Assembly (NCBI GenBank): GCA_009746045.1
Contig: RPFO01000256.1
Coordinates: 2,399,829 to 2,430,563, forward strand
Reading direction: 5' to 3'
Length of the DNA: 30,735 bases
Origin: Mesostigma viride
Taxonomy: Eukaryota > Streptophyta > Mesostigmatophyceae > Mesostigmatales > Mesostigmataceae
Part shown: positions 1-14,580 of the stretch, piece by piece
Layout of the letters: each line of letters opens with the position of its first letter
Position numbering within the stretch: position 1 is the stretch's first letter
The notes under the pieces: generated by a model
The model's input: the letters and a program-made list of their open reading frames with translations, nothing else
Told to the model about the DNA's origin: nothing
The model's database searches: none
Position numbers and translations under genes: made by a program

Positions 1-277
1 TGAAGCAGGCGGTCCTCTTGTGTTTTGTGACTCAATTCATCCCTCGCCACTTGCCTATGCCCTACTCTTAGAACTGTACCCATTACATGCACACCCTCTA
101 TGCCTTTCAGTAGGCTACTTTGGAGTACCTTACCCTCCAAATAGCTACACCATATTTATTCTGTATTTTGCCATGTATTTATGGCTTGTCTATTTATTTC
201 CCCCTCCCATGACCCCCCCTCGCTGTAATGTCTGTCTAATTGTATCCTCCCTGTCCTTATCCTGCCTTGCCGCACAG

Positions 278-4358
<4,081 letters not shown>

Positions 4359-5198
4359 GGCCATGTGGTTGTAATACTGCACGCGACAAGTTGATATATG
4401 GCATCTGGTGACATAGCACGGTCTGTTTTCCTCTTTGAGTATCTCGTTATAGCCATGATCGTGTAAGTCATCTACATCAAGATGTCGCGTACCATCCTAT
4501 TACATGATAGAGTAAGCTGTAAACCAACATGCATATCCCCAACATGAACCAAGTGAAGCTAGTAGTTGTCTCACTTGATAGACTGATCTCATCCATCTCA
4601 CTCCATTTCCATCCCACTGAGCATTTGCAGGTGCTCATGTGGTGAACGCAGTCTATGAGTTCATTGATTAACCTGCCATCATGGTGGAGTTTCTTCGTTG
4701 CAGCGCCAGCTCTATCCTGTTATGCCCTGATATTTCCTAGTTAGATGTTTCCCACAATAGACAGCCATATCTAGCTCAAGCATATTTCTATGATACCATG
4801 CCTAGCATGTGGACACCCGGGGGGGTGTATCTAGCTTGAGCGAGCATCTTTCCATGATACCATGCCTAGCGCCTCGTTCTGAGCACACGGCTCCATGCCA
4901 CAGTGATCATGTGTTTGCCAAGGCTCAGGATGCCAACGTTTCTAGCCTCGCATAATTCGCCACGTATTCGCTGACCTCATGTCCTATTGCACCCACAGTG
5001 GATGCCAGGCTCTCCTGGTGCCGGAGTAGTTTTTTATTGCAAGCTGCCTTCTTGGCAGTCAGAGTGTCACGTCCGTGATCATTTATGTGCGTCCGTGCAC
5101 ATAAACATCTGTTCTCTGAATCATCAGGTTCAGTTTCGTTGGTTTGATTCCGCGTAGCCGTTTGGTTTGGATTTGTTCAAGTCTGGGTACTGGCCGGT
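4359..5198. other. Non-coding stretch after the SEC12-like gene
   Basis: No convincing ORF. TGTAA, the polyadenylation signal usual in volvocine green algae, occurs just after the stop (about 4370) and again near 4516. A pair of related ~42-bp blocks (TATCTAGCT...CATGATACCATGCCTAGC) sits at about 4768-4810 and 4827-4870, either side of a short G-run. Confidence 0.5.
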
Positions 5199-5319
5199 GT
5201 GATCAGCACCGCGCTGGATGCTAGTACCCTACTCCATGGCGCGTCATTGTTGCTGACCCTTGCCGGCCCAGCGTCAGGCTACTGGGCAGGCGCCTGCTCC
5301 CCAGCACCGCGGCTGATGT

Positions 5320-5543
5320 CGAGCCGGCATCGCATCTCCCTCGCCTGGCACGCTCTCCGCCAGTACCGGGCCCCTTGGCGCCGGCCCTTGGGCAGGCATG
5401 AGAAGAAGGACCTGTTTGAGCAAGGTCCTGGTTCTAGAACGGGGAGCTCCCGGTGCTCACGGCGCGCCGAGACGTGGACCCTCACTGACGCCATCAAGAA
5501 GCTAGACGCTGGACGGCGCAGTCACATGTGCACAACATGTTGA
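5320..5543 (+). pseudogene. LINE retrotransposon C-terminal fragment
   Basis: Translation gives a block typical of the region after the LINE reverse transcriptase: AWHALRQYRAPW, then a KKDLFEQ stretch, then RAETWTLTDAIKKLDAG. In this family the stretch between those parts normally ends YGAETWTLT. Here it is scrambled (GSRTGSSRCSRRAETW), which implies small indels. There is no catalytic domain. A TTAA-type microsatellite follows at 5556-5573. Confidence 0.6.
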
Positions 5544-5576
5544 GTTGGCACCAACATTAATTAATTAATTAATAGA

Positions 5577-5595
5577 CACGTGACTGCGTCACGTG
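5577..5595. repeat. Short perfect palindrome
   Basis: CACGTGAC, a 3-nt centre TGC, then GTCACGTG. It directly follows an ATTA-rich microsatellite at the end of the LINE fragment. No function can be assigned. Confidence 0.6.
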
Positions 5596-5657
5596 AGCAT
5601 AAGTCCTCAGTGGGAGGGGAACATGGGATGGAATGGATGGTGTAAGCTATCTAGGTC

Positions 5658-6464
5658 CTAGCTAGTTACAGGGATGCGGCCCGAATCGCTATGAATGCCA
5701 TACGCCGTCACACGCGGAGCCCCCACAGACTTGGGGGTGGTCTCCTTCATCACTACTTGCCATCTATCCTTGCGTACCATCTGCCTCCATATTACAGACA
5801 AACCAGGAGGCTGCCCGGGTGTGAGCCCGTCACGTCTAGTGTAGCACATGTCCATGCCGAGTCTATCACGAAAAGTCCACGGGTGGCGGCCCTGCCACGC
5901 GCGGCCTGGGGCACGCCAGGTGAGGACATATCGCCCAGGCTGGGCGGGCTTGGTGCCAGCTAGTCTATCTGATGTGTCTACCTGATCTGTGCGGGCCAGG
6001 TGCACGGCTAGGCCCAGGCGCCTGTGCCTAATAATGTGAGAAACATAGGGCAAATCAGCGTACAAATCCTCATTATGCCTAATAATGTGCACATTATTAT
6101 GCCTAATAATGTGCAAACCAAAGGGGATGTTAAGGGCCTTGCGCAGCATCTTGGTGACGGTGCCGTCGAGTCGTTGCTCCAGCTCGTGCGTCAGTGTCCA
6201 GGTCTCGGCGCCGTAGGTCAGGATCGTCAGAATGACGACCTTGAAGAGGTCACGCTTGACGATCCGGGGTAGGGCGGGGTTGCTCCACCAGCGGCGGTGG
6301 TCATGGAGTTGCGCCCACGCCATGCCGATCCGTGTCGTCATGTCGTCCTCGCAGTCGGGAAGCCAACTGCCGAGCAGCTTGGCACCAACATGTTGAGATC
6401 CATTTTCAGTGCGCAGGATGTGCAGTGCGCGTTCGTAGAAAAGATTTGTATTTGGGCATCCCAT
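5658..6464 (-). pseudogene. LINE reverse transcriptase C-terminal fragment, minus strand
   Basis: An open frame of 268 codons containing the conserved post-RT region of a non-LTR retrotransposon: GAKLLGSWLPDCEDDMTTRI, KRDLFKVVILTILTYGAETW, then TLTHELEQRLDGTVTKMLRK and RHRRLGLAVHLAR. Near the C-terminus GLSVIWRQM matches the fragment at 6684-6842. Catalytic RT motifs lie upstream and are absent. A small duplication (IIRHNNVHIIRHNE, from the CCTAATAATGTGCAC repeats near 6080-6115) interrupts a region that is usually ungapped. It is opposite in strand to the flanking LINE pieces. The first ATG may be only an internal methionine. Confidence 0.75.
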
Positions 6465-6639
6465 TGATCACTTGCACCATCAAACAGCGTAGCTACAGCT
6501 AGTCGGGCACTTGGCTCGCACCAACCAGCTATAGCTAGCTAGACACGTCGCGTCCGGGGCCGGCAACCGCAGGGCTGCGGCCAGCACAGCCAGGGAGGCA
6601 CCTCCAATTTAATACGTCGGGCGGGCCTAGCGATTTGCC

Positions 6640-6842
6640 ACGCCGGGCTGCCCGCACGTTCAAGGAGCAGCTATAAAGAGGACATGCATGATGAGGGGCG
6701 CTCAGGCCTCTCCGTGATATGGAAAAGGATGCAGCACAAGGCCATCTGGGCCCAGGTTGTAGAAGACAACGACCCCTTCCCAGTGGGGAAGAGGCGCGTC
6801 ACCCATCGTACCAGTGGGGAGAACACCCAGCGTGACCGCTAG
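6640..6842 (+). pseudogene. LINE 3'-terminal coding fragment
   Basis: From 6684 the frame reads MHDEGRSGLSVIWKRMQHKA, continues for ~33 residues and ends at TAG (6840-6842). GLSVIWKRM matches GLSVIWRQM in the minus-strand fragment. RTFKEQL just upstream (about 6650-6672), in another frame, is also typical of LINE C-termini, so there is a frameshift between them. About 65 bp later a run of ATTA units (6906-6927) may mark the LINE 3' end. Confidence 0.55.
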
Positions 6843-7273
6843 AACTAGGCGCTACCTGCTATGTGGCATTCCCCTCGTTTTTTTAGTTTTAATAGGCATA
6901 AGATAGATTAATTAATTAATTAATTAAACTCGTGCTCCCATTGGGGAGTCACGGAGCACCGAAGTGCTTTTAATCCCTGTGTGTGCACTACAGGAGAAAG
7001 GGCAGAGACCCCCAGCCTCCTTCATGCCAAAGGCATGCCACAGCTGCAATCGGGCGCGGCTAGCTAATAAGATAGATATAACTGCTCAAGCGTCGCGGAA
7101 TCGTTGTATTGCTGCCGCGCTGCCAGACTGATTTGATTTATGCGCACACGCGTCGCTCGTCAGTAGCCTGAGCGCGCCAATTAGCCTGAAACTTGTAATG
7201 TGACATGATCATGCAGGCAGGATACTGGCAGCACATACGTGATTTGCTGTACGTACTGCTGGGAAATGAATGA
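6843..7273. other. Non-coding stretch with ATTA microsatellite
   Basis: Holds the T-rich and ATTA-repeat sequence that may be LINE 3'-end DNA (to about 6930), then mixed sequence in which I see no gene or element. Confidence 0.4.
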
Positions 7274-7289
7274 GTGCGCACATGGTTTA

Positions 7290-8739
7290 GATCAGCTTCG
7301 CCGCGATCAGTGGCCCGACTACATCCGCCACAAGACCAATATCCCGAGAAGCTAGCCCCAAGTGTGGACGGACGCCGAGCACGAGCGGAACTGGTGCCGA
7401 CGGAAGTACCTGTCGGCCCTGGACGCCCGGGCGGACGTCGACGAGCTGGACAATGGTGCCCCCAACGCAGCCATTTTTGCGGGCTTTGCGGCCCGTGCCC
7501 CGTTGCTGGCGGCCCGGCACCTGCCGGTCATGCCCCGCCGCCGCCCCGGCCCGCTCTACCGCCAGGACCCCAAGGTCTTGGCCGCCCGGCACCGCCTCAA
7601 GCGTAACCGGGACCCGCTGCAGAAACCACTGCTCCAGGCCGCCCTTGTGGAGGCCTACGAGCACGCTCAGGACGCGGAGGCGGCCCAGTGCATCGCGGAT
7701 GCCAAGGCCTGCCAGGCTCGCAACCAGGGCAAGGACATGTGGTACCACCTCGACCGGCTCGGCGGCCGGCGGCAGCGCACCCCGGTGGAGCACACGGGGG
7801 ACGGCACGGCGCCGGTAAGCCTTGACCGCTGGTTGGCCCACAATGTTTCCTTGACCGGTGGGGCTCGCGCCCCCCCCCGCCGCTTCACCCCGAGACGGCC
7901 GCCCGCCTCGGGGTCGCCGGACCCCCGCCGCCGCCAGCGCCCCCCTCCTCGGCCGCGGACTACCAAGTCCCCGCCTTGAAGGAGGGCTGCCTTGCCACCA
8001 ACGACGTCGTCCACCCCTTCACTTTGGAGGAATTGGACGGCGCCCTTGCTCGCCTGCGGTACGATGCGGCGGTCGGTGCCGACCACCTTTCTGCTGAGCT
8101 GCTGAAGACCCTGATCTGGCGGTTAGGGATCTTCTGCTGGCGTTCTGCAACCGTGTCCTGCTCTCTGACGAGCCTCCGCCTGCTGAGTGGCAGACGGCCA
8201 TCCGCGTCATGCTGTACAAGAAGGGCTCTGCTGCTGACCCCGGTAACTACCGGGGTGTCTGCCTCCAGAGCGCCGCGCTGAAGGTCTTCATGCGCATGAT
8301 GCTGCACAGGCTCCGCGCCGCGCTGGACCCACACCTGGGTGAGTCTCAGATGGGTTTCCGTAGTGGTCGTAACACTGTCATGGCTGTGTTTGTCGCGCGC
8401 CGGTTGATGGAGGAGGTGCGTCGACTTCCCCCCGACAGTTTGCCGCTGGTCTTCATTTTTGTTGACTATATCAAGGCCTTTGACACGGTTCTCTGGGAGG
8501 CTCTTTGGGCCATCCTAGCTCTGGATCGGGTACCACCTGCGTTTATTGCTGCCATTCGCCGTCTGTATGAGGGTTCACAGGCAGTAGTGCGGACTGCGGA
8601 GGGCACCACTCCACCATTCCCCCTTCACCACGGGGTGTGGCAAGGTTGTGTCCTGTCCCCATACCTGTTCATTATTGTCGTGGATCACGTCATGCGCCGG
8701 GCACGTGCGCGCTTTACTGCTCTCCCTGCCAGCCGTTAA
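7290..8739 (+). pseudogene. LINE reverse transcriptase, N-terminal part, frameshifted and truncated
   Basis: Three frames in succession cover the linker before RT (about 7362-7860, with WTDAEHERNWCRRKYLSAL and KDMWYHLDRLGG), RT finger motifs (about 7976-8120, HPFTLEELDGALARLRYDAA then GADHLSAELLK) and RT core (8160-8739). The core contains EWQTAIRVMLYKKG, DPGNYRGVCLQS, ESQMGFRSGRNT, motif A-like FVDYIKAFD with its aspartate, and motif B-like QGCVLSPYLF. It stops at 8737-8739 before the YxDD box. Frame changes fall at about 7860-7975 and 8115-8135. It is therefore a dead copy. No endonuclease domain is visible upstream. Confidence 0.85.
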
Positions 8740-9400
8740 GAATGTACTCCAGCACAAGTACATTTTGAGTTTTTCCAAGTTTCTTGTTTTTTGCTTGTTT
8801 CAAGTTCAGTTTTGCATAAAAAGTGTCCCCATAGCCCCTGGATCTCATCTGGAGGTAGTTGAACTAGTATATGCTACAATATACTAGGTTGTACTATTTT
8901 CTACTACATTTATACTATAATGTACTAAATTGAACTACATCTGAACTAAATGTAACTGTGATTGATGCCCCTGTAACGTCTCCCAATGCTCAATAACAGG
9001 TCTGGCCACCATTGGTGACCTCCTAGAGCCATTCACAGCTCCATTTCGTGGATCACCGCACCAAAAAAAAATGTTTTACTTAGCCTTATCAACATGGGAA
9101 TGAGGGCTTTGGTGTGCAAACATGCATGTGTGCTAAAAATTGGACATTCTGACACTGCGCGAGAGTCTGGTAATACTTAAGCACTTAAGGAGTTCAGGTC
9201 ATGATCGAAGTATAGAATGAACTGATGCAAGCAATCAAGCATTATGCAAGGAATGGAATGCTGCAATGAATTTTAGCAGTAATGCTTGCAACTAGGGAAC
9301 ACACGATAAAGTCACGAATCTGACATGCATTGTGCCGTCATGGCACATGCATGAACATGTACTCGAACAGAGGATCACGCGGACGCCCACGTGCACGCGC
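8740..9400. other. Non-coding, AT-richer stretch
   Basis: No credible ORF. It has a run of loosely repeated TACTA words (about 8868-8945) and an A9 tract near 9062. No transposon border recognised. Confidence 0.4.
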
Positions 9401-9531
9401 ATGGCAATCCCCATGCCCCCCCCCCCACACACACACACAAGCCCCAACTCCAAACATTGCACCAATGACCCACCCACCCAAACCCAACCCCAGCCCCCCT
9501 GACCCCCCCAACGCCCATGCACACGCCCATG

Positions 9532-9772
9532 CCCCGCCCGCCCCCGCCCCCGCCCCCGCCCCCGCCCCCGCCCCGCCCCCGCCCCGCCCCCGCCCCCGCC
9601 CCCCCGCCCCCGCCCCGCCCCCGCCCCCGCCCCCGCCCGCCCCCGCCCCCGCCCCCGCCCCGCCCCCGCCCCGCCCCGCCCCCCCCGCCCCCGCCCCCGC
9701 CCGCCCCGCCCCCGCCCCCCCCCCGCCCCGCCCCCGCCCCCGCCCGCCCCGCCCCCGCCCCCGCCCCGCCCA
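9532..9772. repeat. (CCCCCGCC)-type GC array
   Basis: Nearly pure C with single G spacers on the + strand, in irregular 5-6 nt units. The minus strand has dense runs of four to five G and could form G-quadruplexes. Proline-, alanine- or glycine-only ORFs across it are repeat translations. Confidence 0.95.
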
Positions 9773-9801
9773 TGCCCATGCCCCTGCCCCCGCACCCGCC
9801 C

Positions 9802-10070
9802 ATTCTCACCCACGCCCACGCCCACGCCCACGCCCACGCCCACGCCCAGGCCCACGCCCACGCCCACGCCCACGCCCACGCCCACGCCCACGCCCACGCC
9901 CACGCCCACGCCCACGCCCACGCCCACGCCCACGCCCACGCCCACGCCCACGCCCACGCCCACGCCCACGCCCACGCCCACGCCCACGCCCACGCCCACG
10001 CCCACGCCCACGCCCACGCCCACGCCCACGCCCACACCCACGCCCACGCCCACGCCCACGCCCGCGGCTA
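9802..10070. repeat. Hexanucleotide (CGCCCA)n array 1
   Basis: About 44 nearly uniform CGCCCA units. On the minus strand GGG recurs every 6 nt with 3-nt loops, a regular G-quadruplex pattern. It is followed by a unique ~115-bp spacer (10071-10185) that is duplicated after array 2. Confidence 0.97.
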
Positions 10071-10890
10071 CGCCCACCCTAGCCTCACCCCTACTCCAAG
10101 CCACAATTATACCCAAAGCCACAGCCAGAAGTAGAGCGCAGCTGCAACAATAGCAGACGTAGCTGAGACACACACCTACCCACGCCAACGCCCACGCCCA
10201 CGCCCATGCCCATGCCCACGCCCACGCCCACGCCCACGCCCACGCCCACGCCCACGCCCACGCCCACGCCCACGCCCACGCCCACGCCCACGCCCACGCC
10301 CACGCCCACGCCCACGCCCACGCCCACGCCCACGCCCACGCCCACGCCCACGCCCACGCCCACGCCCACGCCCACGCCCACGCCCACGCCCACGCCCACG
10401 CCCACGCCCACGCCCACGCCCACGCCCACGCCCACGCCCACACCCACACCCACACCCACGCCCACGCCCACGCCCACGCCCACGCCCACGCCCACGCCCA
10501 CGCCCACGCCCACGCCCACACCCACACCCACACCCACGCCCACGCCCACGCCCACGCCCACGCCCACGCCCACGCCCACTCCCACGCCTACGCCCACGCC
10601 CACACCCACGCCCACGCCCACGCCCATGCCAACGCCCACGCCCACGCCCACGCCCACGCCCACGCCCACGCCCACACCCACGCCCACGCCCACGCCCACG
10701 CCCACGCCCACGCCCGCGCCCATGCCCACGCTCACGCCCACGCCCCCGCCCACGCACGCGCCTGCGCCCACCCTAGCCTCACCCCTACTCCAAGCCGCAA
10801 ATGCACCGTAAGCCACAGCCAGAAGTACAGCACAGCAGCGACAATTGCAGACTTAGCCCAGACACACACCTACCCACGTCAATGCCCCTG
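10071..10890. repeat. Duplicated spacer flanking array 2
   Basis: The ~115-bp block at 10071-10185 (CTAGCCTCACCCCTACTCCA, then AGCCACAGCCAGAAGTA and AGACACACACCTACCCACG) recurs at about 10774-10890 with ~85-90% identity by eye. The locus is thus two copies of [hexamer array + spacer], i.e. a large segmental duplication inside simple-sequence DNA. Confidence 0.85.
10186..10760. repeat. Hexanucleotide (CGCCCA)n array 2
   Basis: About 95 units of CGCCCA, with CACCCA interruptions clustered near 10440 and 10518 and point variants towards the 3' end. The variant clusters suggest internal duplication. Long TP, VG or RG dipeptide ORFs here are artefacts of the 6-nt period. Confidence 0.97.
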
Positions 10891-11040
10891 CCCAGAGACT
10901 CGCGGCCTCATCCCACCCCCCTGCACGAACAGTTCCCAAACAAAAGAAAAGGCAAACAAAAGGAACAAGAGTAGCAAGCTGCATTGCGAGCACATATGCC
11001 AGTTCTGGTGCACATGCCAGGCCGAAAGCAACTCATGATT

Positions 11041-11290
11041 GCCCCTGCCCCTGCCCCTGCCCCTACCCCTGCCCCTGCCCCTGCCCCTGCCCCTGCCCCT
11101 GCCCCTGCCCCTGCCCCTGCCCCTGCCCCTGCCCCTGCCCCTGCCCCTGCCCCTGCCCCTGCCCCTGCCCCTGCCCCTGCCCCTGCCCCTGCCCCTGCCC
11201 CTGCCCCTGCCCCTGCCCCTGCCCCTGCCCCTGCCCCTGCCCCTGCCCCTGCCCCTGCCCCTGCTCCTGCCCCTGCTCCTGCCCCTGCCA
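11041..11290. repeat. Hexanucleotide (GCCCCT)n array
   Basis: About 41 units of GCCCCT, almost perfect, with single-base variants at both ends (CCCCTA near 11063; GCTCCT near 11262 and 11274). G-rich on the minus strand. PA and PL ORFs are repeat translations. Confidence 0.97.
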
Positions 11291-11328
11291 TCACCATCCT
11301 AACCACCACACATTACGAAAAGCAAGAA

Positions 11329-11384
11329 GAAATTATAATAATAATAAGAAATAATAATAATAAGAAATAATAATAATAAACAAG
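11329..11384. repeat. (AAT)n microsatellite
   Basis: ATAATAATAAG-type repeats, three short runs. Confidence 0.85.
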
Positions 11385-11790
11385 CACAAAGTTGACTGCA
11401 CATGCGACTGTACCAGTAGGCACGTAGCAAATTTTAGCTGCAGCTTCAATTTCAACTTCATTGCAATTGCAAGTGTGACTGCATGTGTAATTGCACTACC
11501 AATGCCTAATGCCCACTGCATGTGCCAAGTGCGAATGCAATTCAAAAGCAACATGCAATCGAAATTACAGCTGAAGCCGGCTATTAACAAAGATATTTAA
11601 AGCAGTTGTTAACTACAGAGACCCAATGAAAATGCAAATGCAATGAAAAAGCAACAGAAGTTGAAGCCACTGCCACTCTACCTGCCGACAGTAACACCGC
11701 CAGCACCCACTCATATCCCAACGACAAGGAAATAGAATTGCCCAAAGCCAGGCATACATTGGGACGCATAAGCAAACGGCAACGCAAGCG
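11385..11790. other. Non-coding stretch rich in GCAA/GCAATT words
   Basis: No gene seen. Words such as AATTGCA, GCAATTG and TGCAAATGCAA recur irregularly, resembling degenerated derivatives of the CGCAAA array that follows. Confidence 0.4.
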
Positions 11791-11805
11791 CACATGCAAA
11801 TGTAT

Positions 11806-11946
11806 ACGCAAAGGCAAAGGCAAAGGCAAACGCAAACGCAAACGCAAACGCAAACGCAAACGCAAACGCAAACGCAAACGCAAACGCAAACGCAAACGCA
11901 AACGCAAACGCAAACGCAAACGCAAACGCAAACGCAAACGCAAGCT
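11806..11946. repeat. Hexanucleotide (CGCAAA)n array
   Basis: About 21 units of CGCAAA, preceded by GGCAAA variants. KR and TQ ORFs on the + strand and LRL ORFs on the - strand are repeat translations. From 11947 to 12568 there is no supported gene. Confidence 0.95.
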
Positions 11947-12568
11947 TGTCATGTACCTACGCTTAACTGCAAACGCAAACTGTGCACGAAGCAAAAAGAT
12001 TGGATGGCCAAGATCATGGCAAATACGAGGGCCGAAAACAATCCAACTTCATCTAAATGTCCGAAATCCTCACGACGTTTCGATGCGCGCTTGAATGTCG
12101 AAGGCCTGCGCCGATTATCGATCATAAGTCGAATGTGTAATTGTCGGCTTATGAGAACTGCTTTGCGACAGTATCACGTCAGGCCGTTCCTGTGCAGCCA
12201 TTTTCCCTGTGCAGCGGGTGGACAACGTTCACTTTCCGCATTATTCATGGCTATCGAAGTTAATTCTTACCGACCCCGGCTGCCATGGCCACTGGCCACG
12301 CATATCAAGTTCAGGTATTCCCGACCTGTAGCGCAGCAGATTTCTGTCGGAAGGCATCCTAAGCATCGTGATAAAAGAAATCCGAACAATAGACATTCAT
12401 GCTGCATCTAAGGACATTATGGCATTTGTATATACTGCAAGTACATGTATCGACATTGCCGTGATTGCTAACCCCGACTCACCATGAACAGGAACTTTCC
12501 CTCTGCCTCCATGAAATGTACTTCGTGAAATGTACTGTAATACATATGATGTACTACGATGATAATCA

Positions 12569-13172
12569 TCCCAGCAAAGCCATAGCACACCTTCCGTTTC
12601 GACCGCCATGTCGGCCACTAGTCCGGATAGCTCAATGTGCACCTGACCTTGACACTAATCGCACAAACAGCCACAATTTTGCAAGCAAGAAGACATGGCT
12701 ACCTCGGCATTTCATGAAATGTACTTCGTGAAATGCATTTCGTGAAATGTACTAAGGAACGTGATTGGCCGGCGTTCGCTCGCCAAATCTCGCAAAATGT
12801 ACTAAGGCACGTGATTGGTCCCGCAAAATGTACTAAGGAACGTGATTGGCCAGCGAAGATTCTGTTTGCTTGCAATTAAAATTCCCTACAGAATCTTCGC
12901 CGGCCAATCACGTTCCTTAGTACATTTTGCGGGACCAATCACGTGCCTTAGTACATTTTGCGAGATTTGGCGAGCGAACGCCGGCCAATCACGTTCCTTA
13001 GTACATTTCACGAAATGCATTTCACCAAGTACATTTCATGAAGCCATGTCTTCTTGCTTGCAAAATTGTGGCTGTTTGTGCGATTAGTGTCAAGGTCAGG
13101 TGCACATTGAGCTATCCGGACTAGTGGCCGACATGGCGGTCGAAACGGAAGGTGTGCTATGCTTTGCTGGGA
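12569..13172. mobile_element. Foldback (long inverted-repeat) element
   Basis: The left arm 12569-12865 is the near-perfect reverse complement of the right arm 12888-13172, with a 22-nt loop (12866-12887). The arms differ by a ~10-nt block (ACCTCGGCAT in the left arm near 12701) and scattered single bases. Each arm carries internal repeats of GTACTAAGG(A/C)ACGTGATTGG. ATAATC lies just outside both ends (12562-12567 and 13174-13179), a candidate 6-bp target-site duplication separated from the arms by one nucleotide. No coding capacity; ORFs inside are mirror images of each other. It resembles a MITE/foldback transposon; family unknown. Confidence 0.85.
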
Positions 13173-13640
13173 CATAATCGTGGCTATCTGCTTCCTGGCT
13201 TTCGCTATCATGGTGATGGGACACCATGGGAAGCGCAAGTTCGCAGCCATAGTGTTAAGCGGCAGCACCCATGCCGGCAGCCTAGTGACCGACGAGACGT
13301 TCGACTGTAAGTGCGGCCACGAGTGCATGAAGCCCATTAGAATATCACTTCTCCAGGCATTGCGAAGCGCCTGGTTTTCGCCCGGGCGGAAGCAAGAGGA
13401 CAGGAAGGCGGCGATAAAGCAGCAGCTGCACCAGGGGGGGTACGACGCCATAACCACGATGTCGTCATCTACTCGTCACAAGTTCGTTCATGGCGCTGGT
13501 TTTCGGTTCGTTCTCGACGGGGGAGTCAAGGATATGAACACAGGGTTTGTGACCCCTTTTCACTTTCGCGTTTCACTTTCGAGGCGGCCTTCAGGCACTG
13601 CCTGAAAATTAGCAACCACGTTTGGAACTCTTCGGACCAC
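13173..13640 (+). pseudogene. Cysteine-motif transposon-type ORF, frameshifted
   Basis: Open on the + strand up to a stop at 13605. It encodes FDCKCGHECMKPIRISLLQA, then a charged helix (RSAWFSPGRKQEDRKAAIKQ) and HKFVHGAGFRFVL. A C-x-C-x3-C motif followed by a helical region is familiar to me from N-terminal parts of uncharacterised algal and protist transposon proteins. At about 13560-13590 the sense frame changes: the next frame reads EAAFRHCLKISNHVWNSS, a better continuation. It starts immediately beside the foldback element, which may have cut off its 5' end. Function not assignable. Confidence 0.45.
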
Positions 13641-14000
13641 CTGTGAAACTAATCACATTTGATGATGTGCTGGCGGGCCTGGGCATCGCATTTGAGCATT
13701 ACTTCGAGCAGGGCTCAACAAGCTCGATTCGCCAACTCAACCCGAAGAAGCCCTAAGCTGCGGTAAGACATATATTTGTGTGGATGGCTCTTGATATCAT
13801 GCTGAATTTCTAGACTTCTCTAGGTGGACAGTTCATGTGCAGCCATACAGGTCATCCATGTGTGTTTTAACCATGTTGCATGTGCCACAGATATCATGAG
13901 CAGTATTTACTAAGTGTGCTGGAGTCGTTGTTGCATGCTTGTTGTATTTCACAGGTTCACGCCTGCATGAACGCATCGTTGATACTAATGATTATTCATA
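13641..14000. other. Stretch without a supported gene
   Basis: Contains short possible coding pieces (about 13655-13755) and a CACAG acceptor-like site near 13953, perhaps intron sequence between degraded exons. Confidence 0.3.
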
Positions 14001-14580
14001 TTGCATGACTGTTCTATTGGGGACACCACGCTTGATGTCACAACGTGGCTGAAAGGGTGCATCCACCGCGACTTTGGCCGGTGGGTGAAATCGATGGACG
14101 CATTTCCGAAGAAGCCAGCCGCGGGCCACACCCATGGCGCGGGCGTGGGCGCGGGCGGGGGCGGGGCGGGGGAGAAGGCGCGGGTGCGGGCGCGGGCGCC
14201 ACCCAAGGCGCGGGCGCGGGCGCGGGCCCAGGCGGGGCGGGGGGGGGGGGGGCGCAGGCGCCGGCGCGGGTGCGGGCGCGGGCGCCACCGCCGACTTGGA
14301 TGATGAGCCAGCAACCGAAGCCAAGAGGGAGAGGCACCGCTCTTCGAAGGTGTTCGATCTCGAAGTGTTTTGGGGGCCGGATATGACCGTGTATGTCCGC
14401 TGGCGCCTAGCCGCATCGGAGACGTTGGTAAATGCACCGGTGAACAAGTGGCAGCCCACAGGGCCTAATGGCGAGGCTTGTGACGGGGTCACGCCCATTG
14501 GGTACACCCCGCAGGGAGATCCTGTCTATGGGTGCCTCCTCATAGAGCGTGGCAGGCCCCCAAAGGAAGTCCTGGTCTAG
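14001..14580 (+). pseudogene. Uncharacterised ORF interrupted by a GC-rich array
   Basis: Upstream of the array the frame encodes TTLDVTTWLKGCIHRDFGRW and VKSMDAFPKKP. Downstream (14290-14580) another frame encodes SSKVFDLEVFWGPDMTVYVR, WRLAASETLVNAPVNKW and PIGYTPQGDPVYGCLLIERG. Both look like genuine protein. The repeat between them changes frame, so the gene is broken or the repeat is intronic. I do not recognise a family. Confidence 0.4.
14133..14290. repeat. G-rich (GCGGGC)-type degenerate array
   Basis: GGGCGC/GGGCGG units, G-rich on the + strand (opposite to the 9.5-11.3 kb arrays), with a block GGTGCGGGCGCGGGCGCCACC present twice and a G14 run near 14239. Confidence 0.9.

Noticed and set aside
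9292-10811. Very long ORFs on both strands (for example 413 codons at 9292-10533 minus, 201 codons at 10206-10811 plus)
   Set aside because: They are dipeptide translations (WA, VG, RG, TP, AH, PR) of 6-nt repeats; all frames stay open because the period is a multiple of 3.
10908-11994. ORFs across the GCCCCT and CGCAAA arrays
   Set aside because: Same artefact: PA, PL, GA, KR, TQ and LR dipeptides with no non-repeat domain.
12397-13457. Mirror-image ORFs within the foldback element
   Set aside because: They are the two strands of the inverted repeat, not genes.
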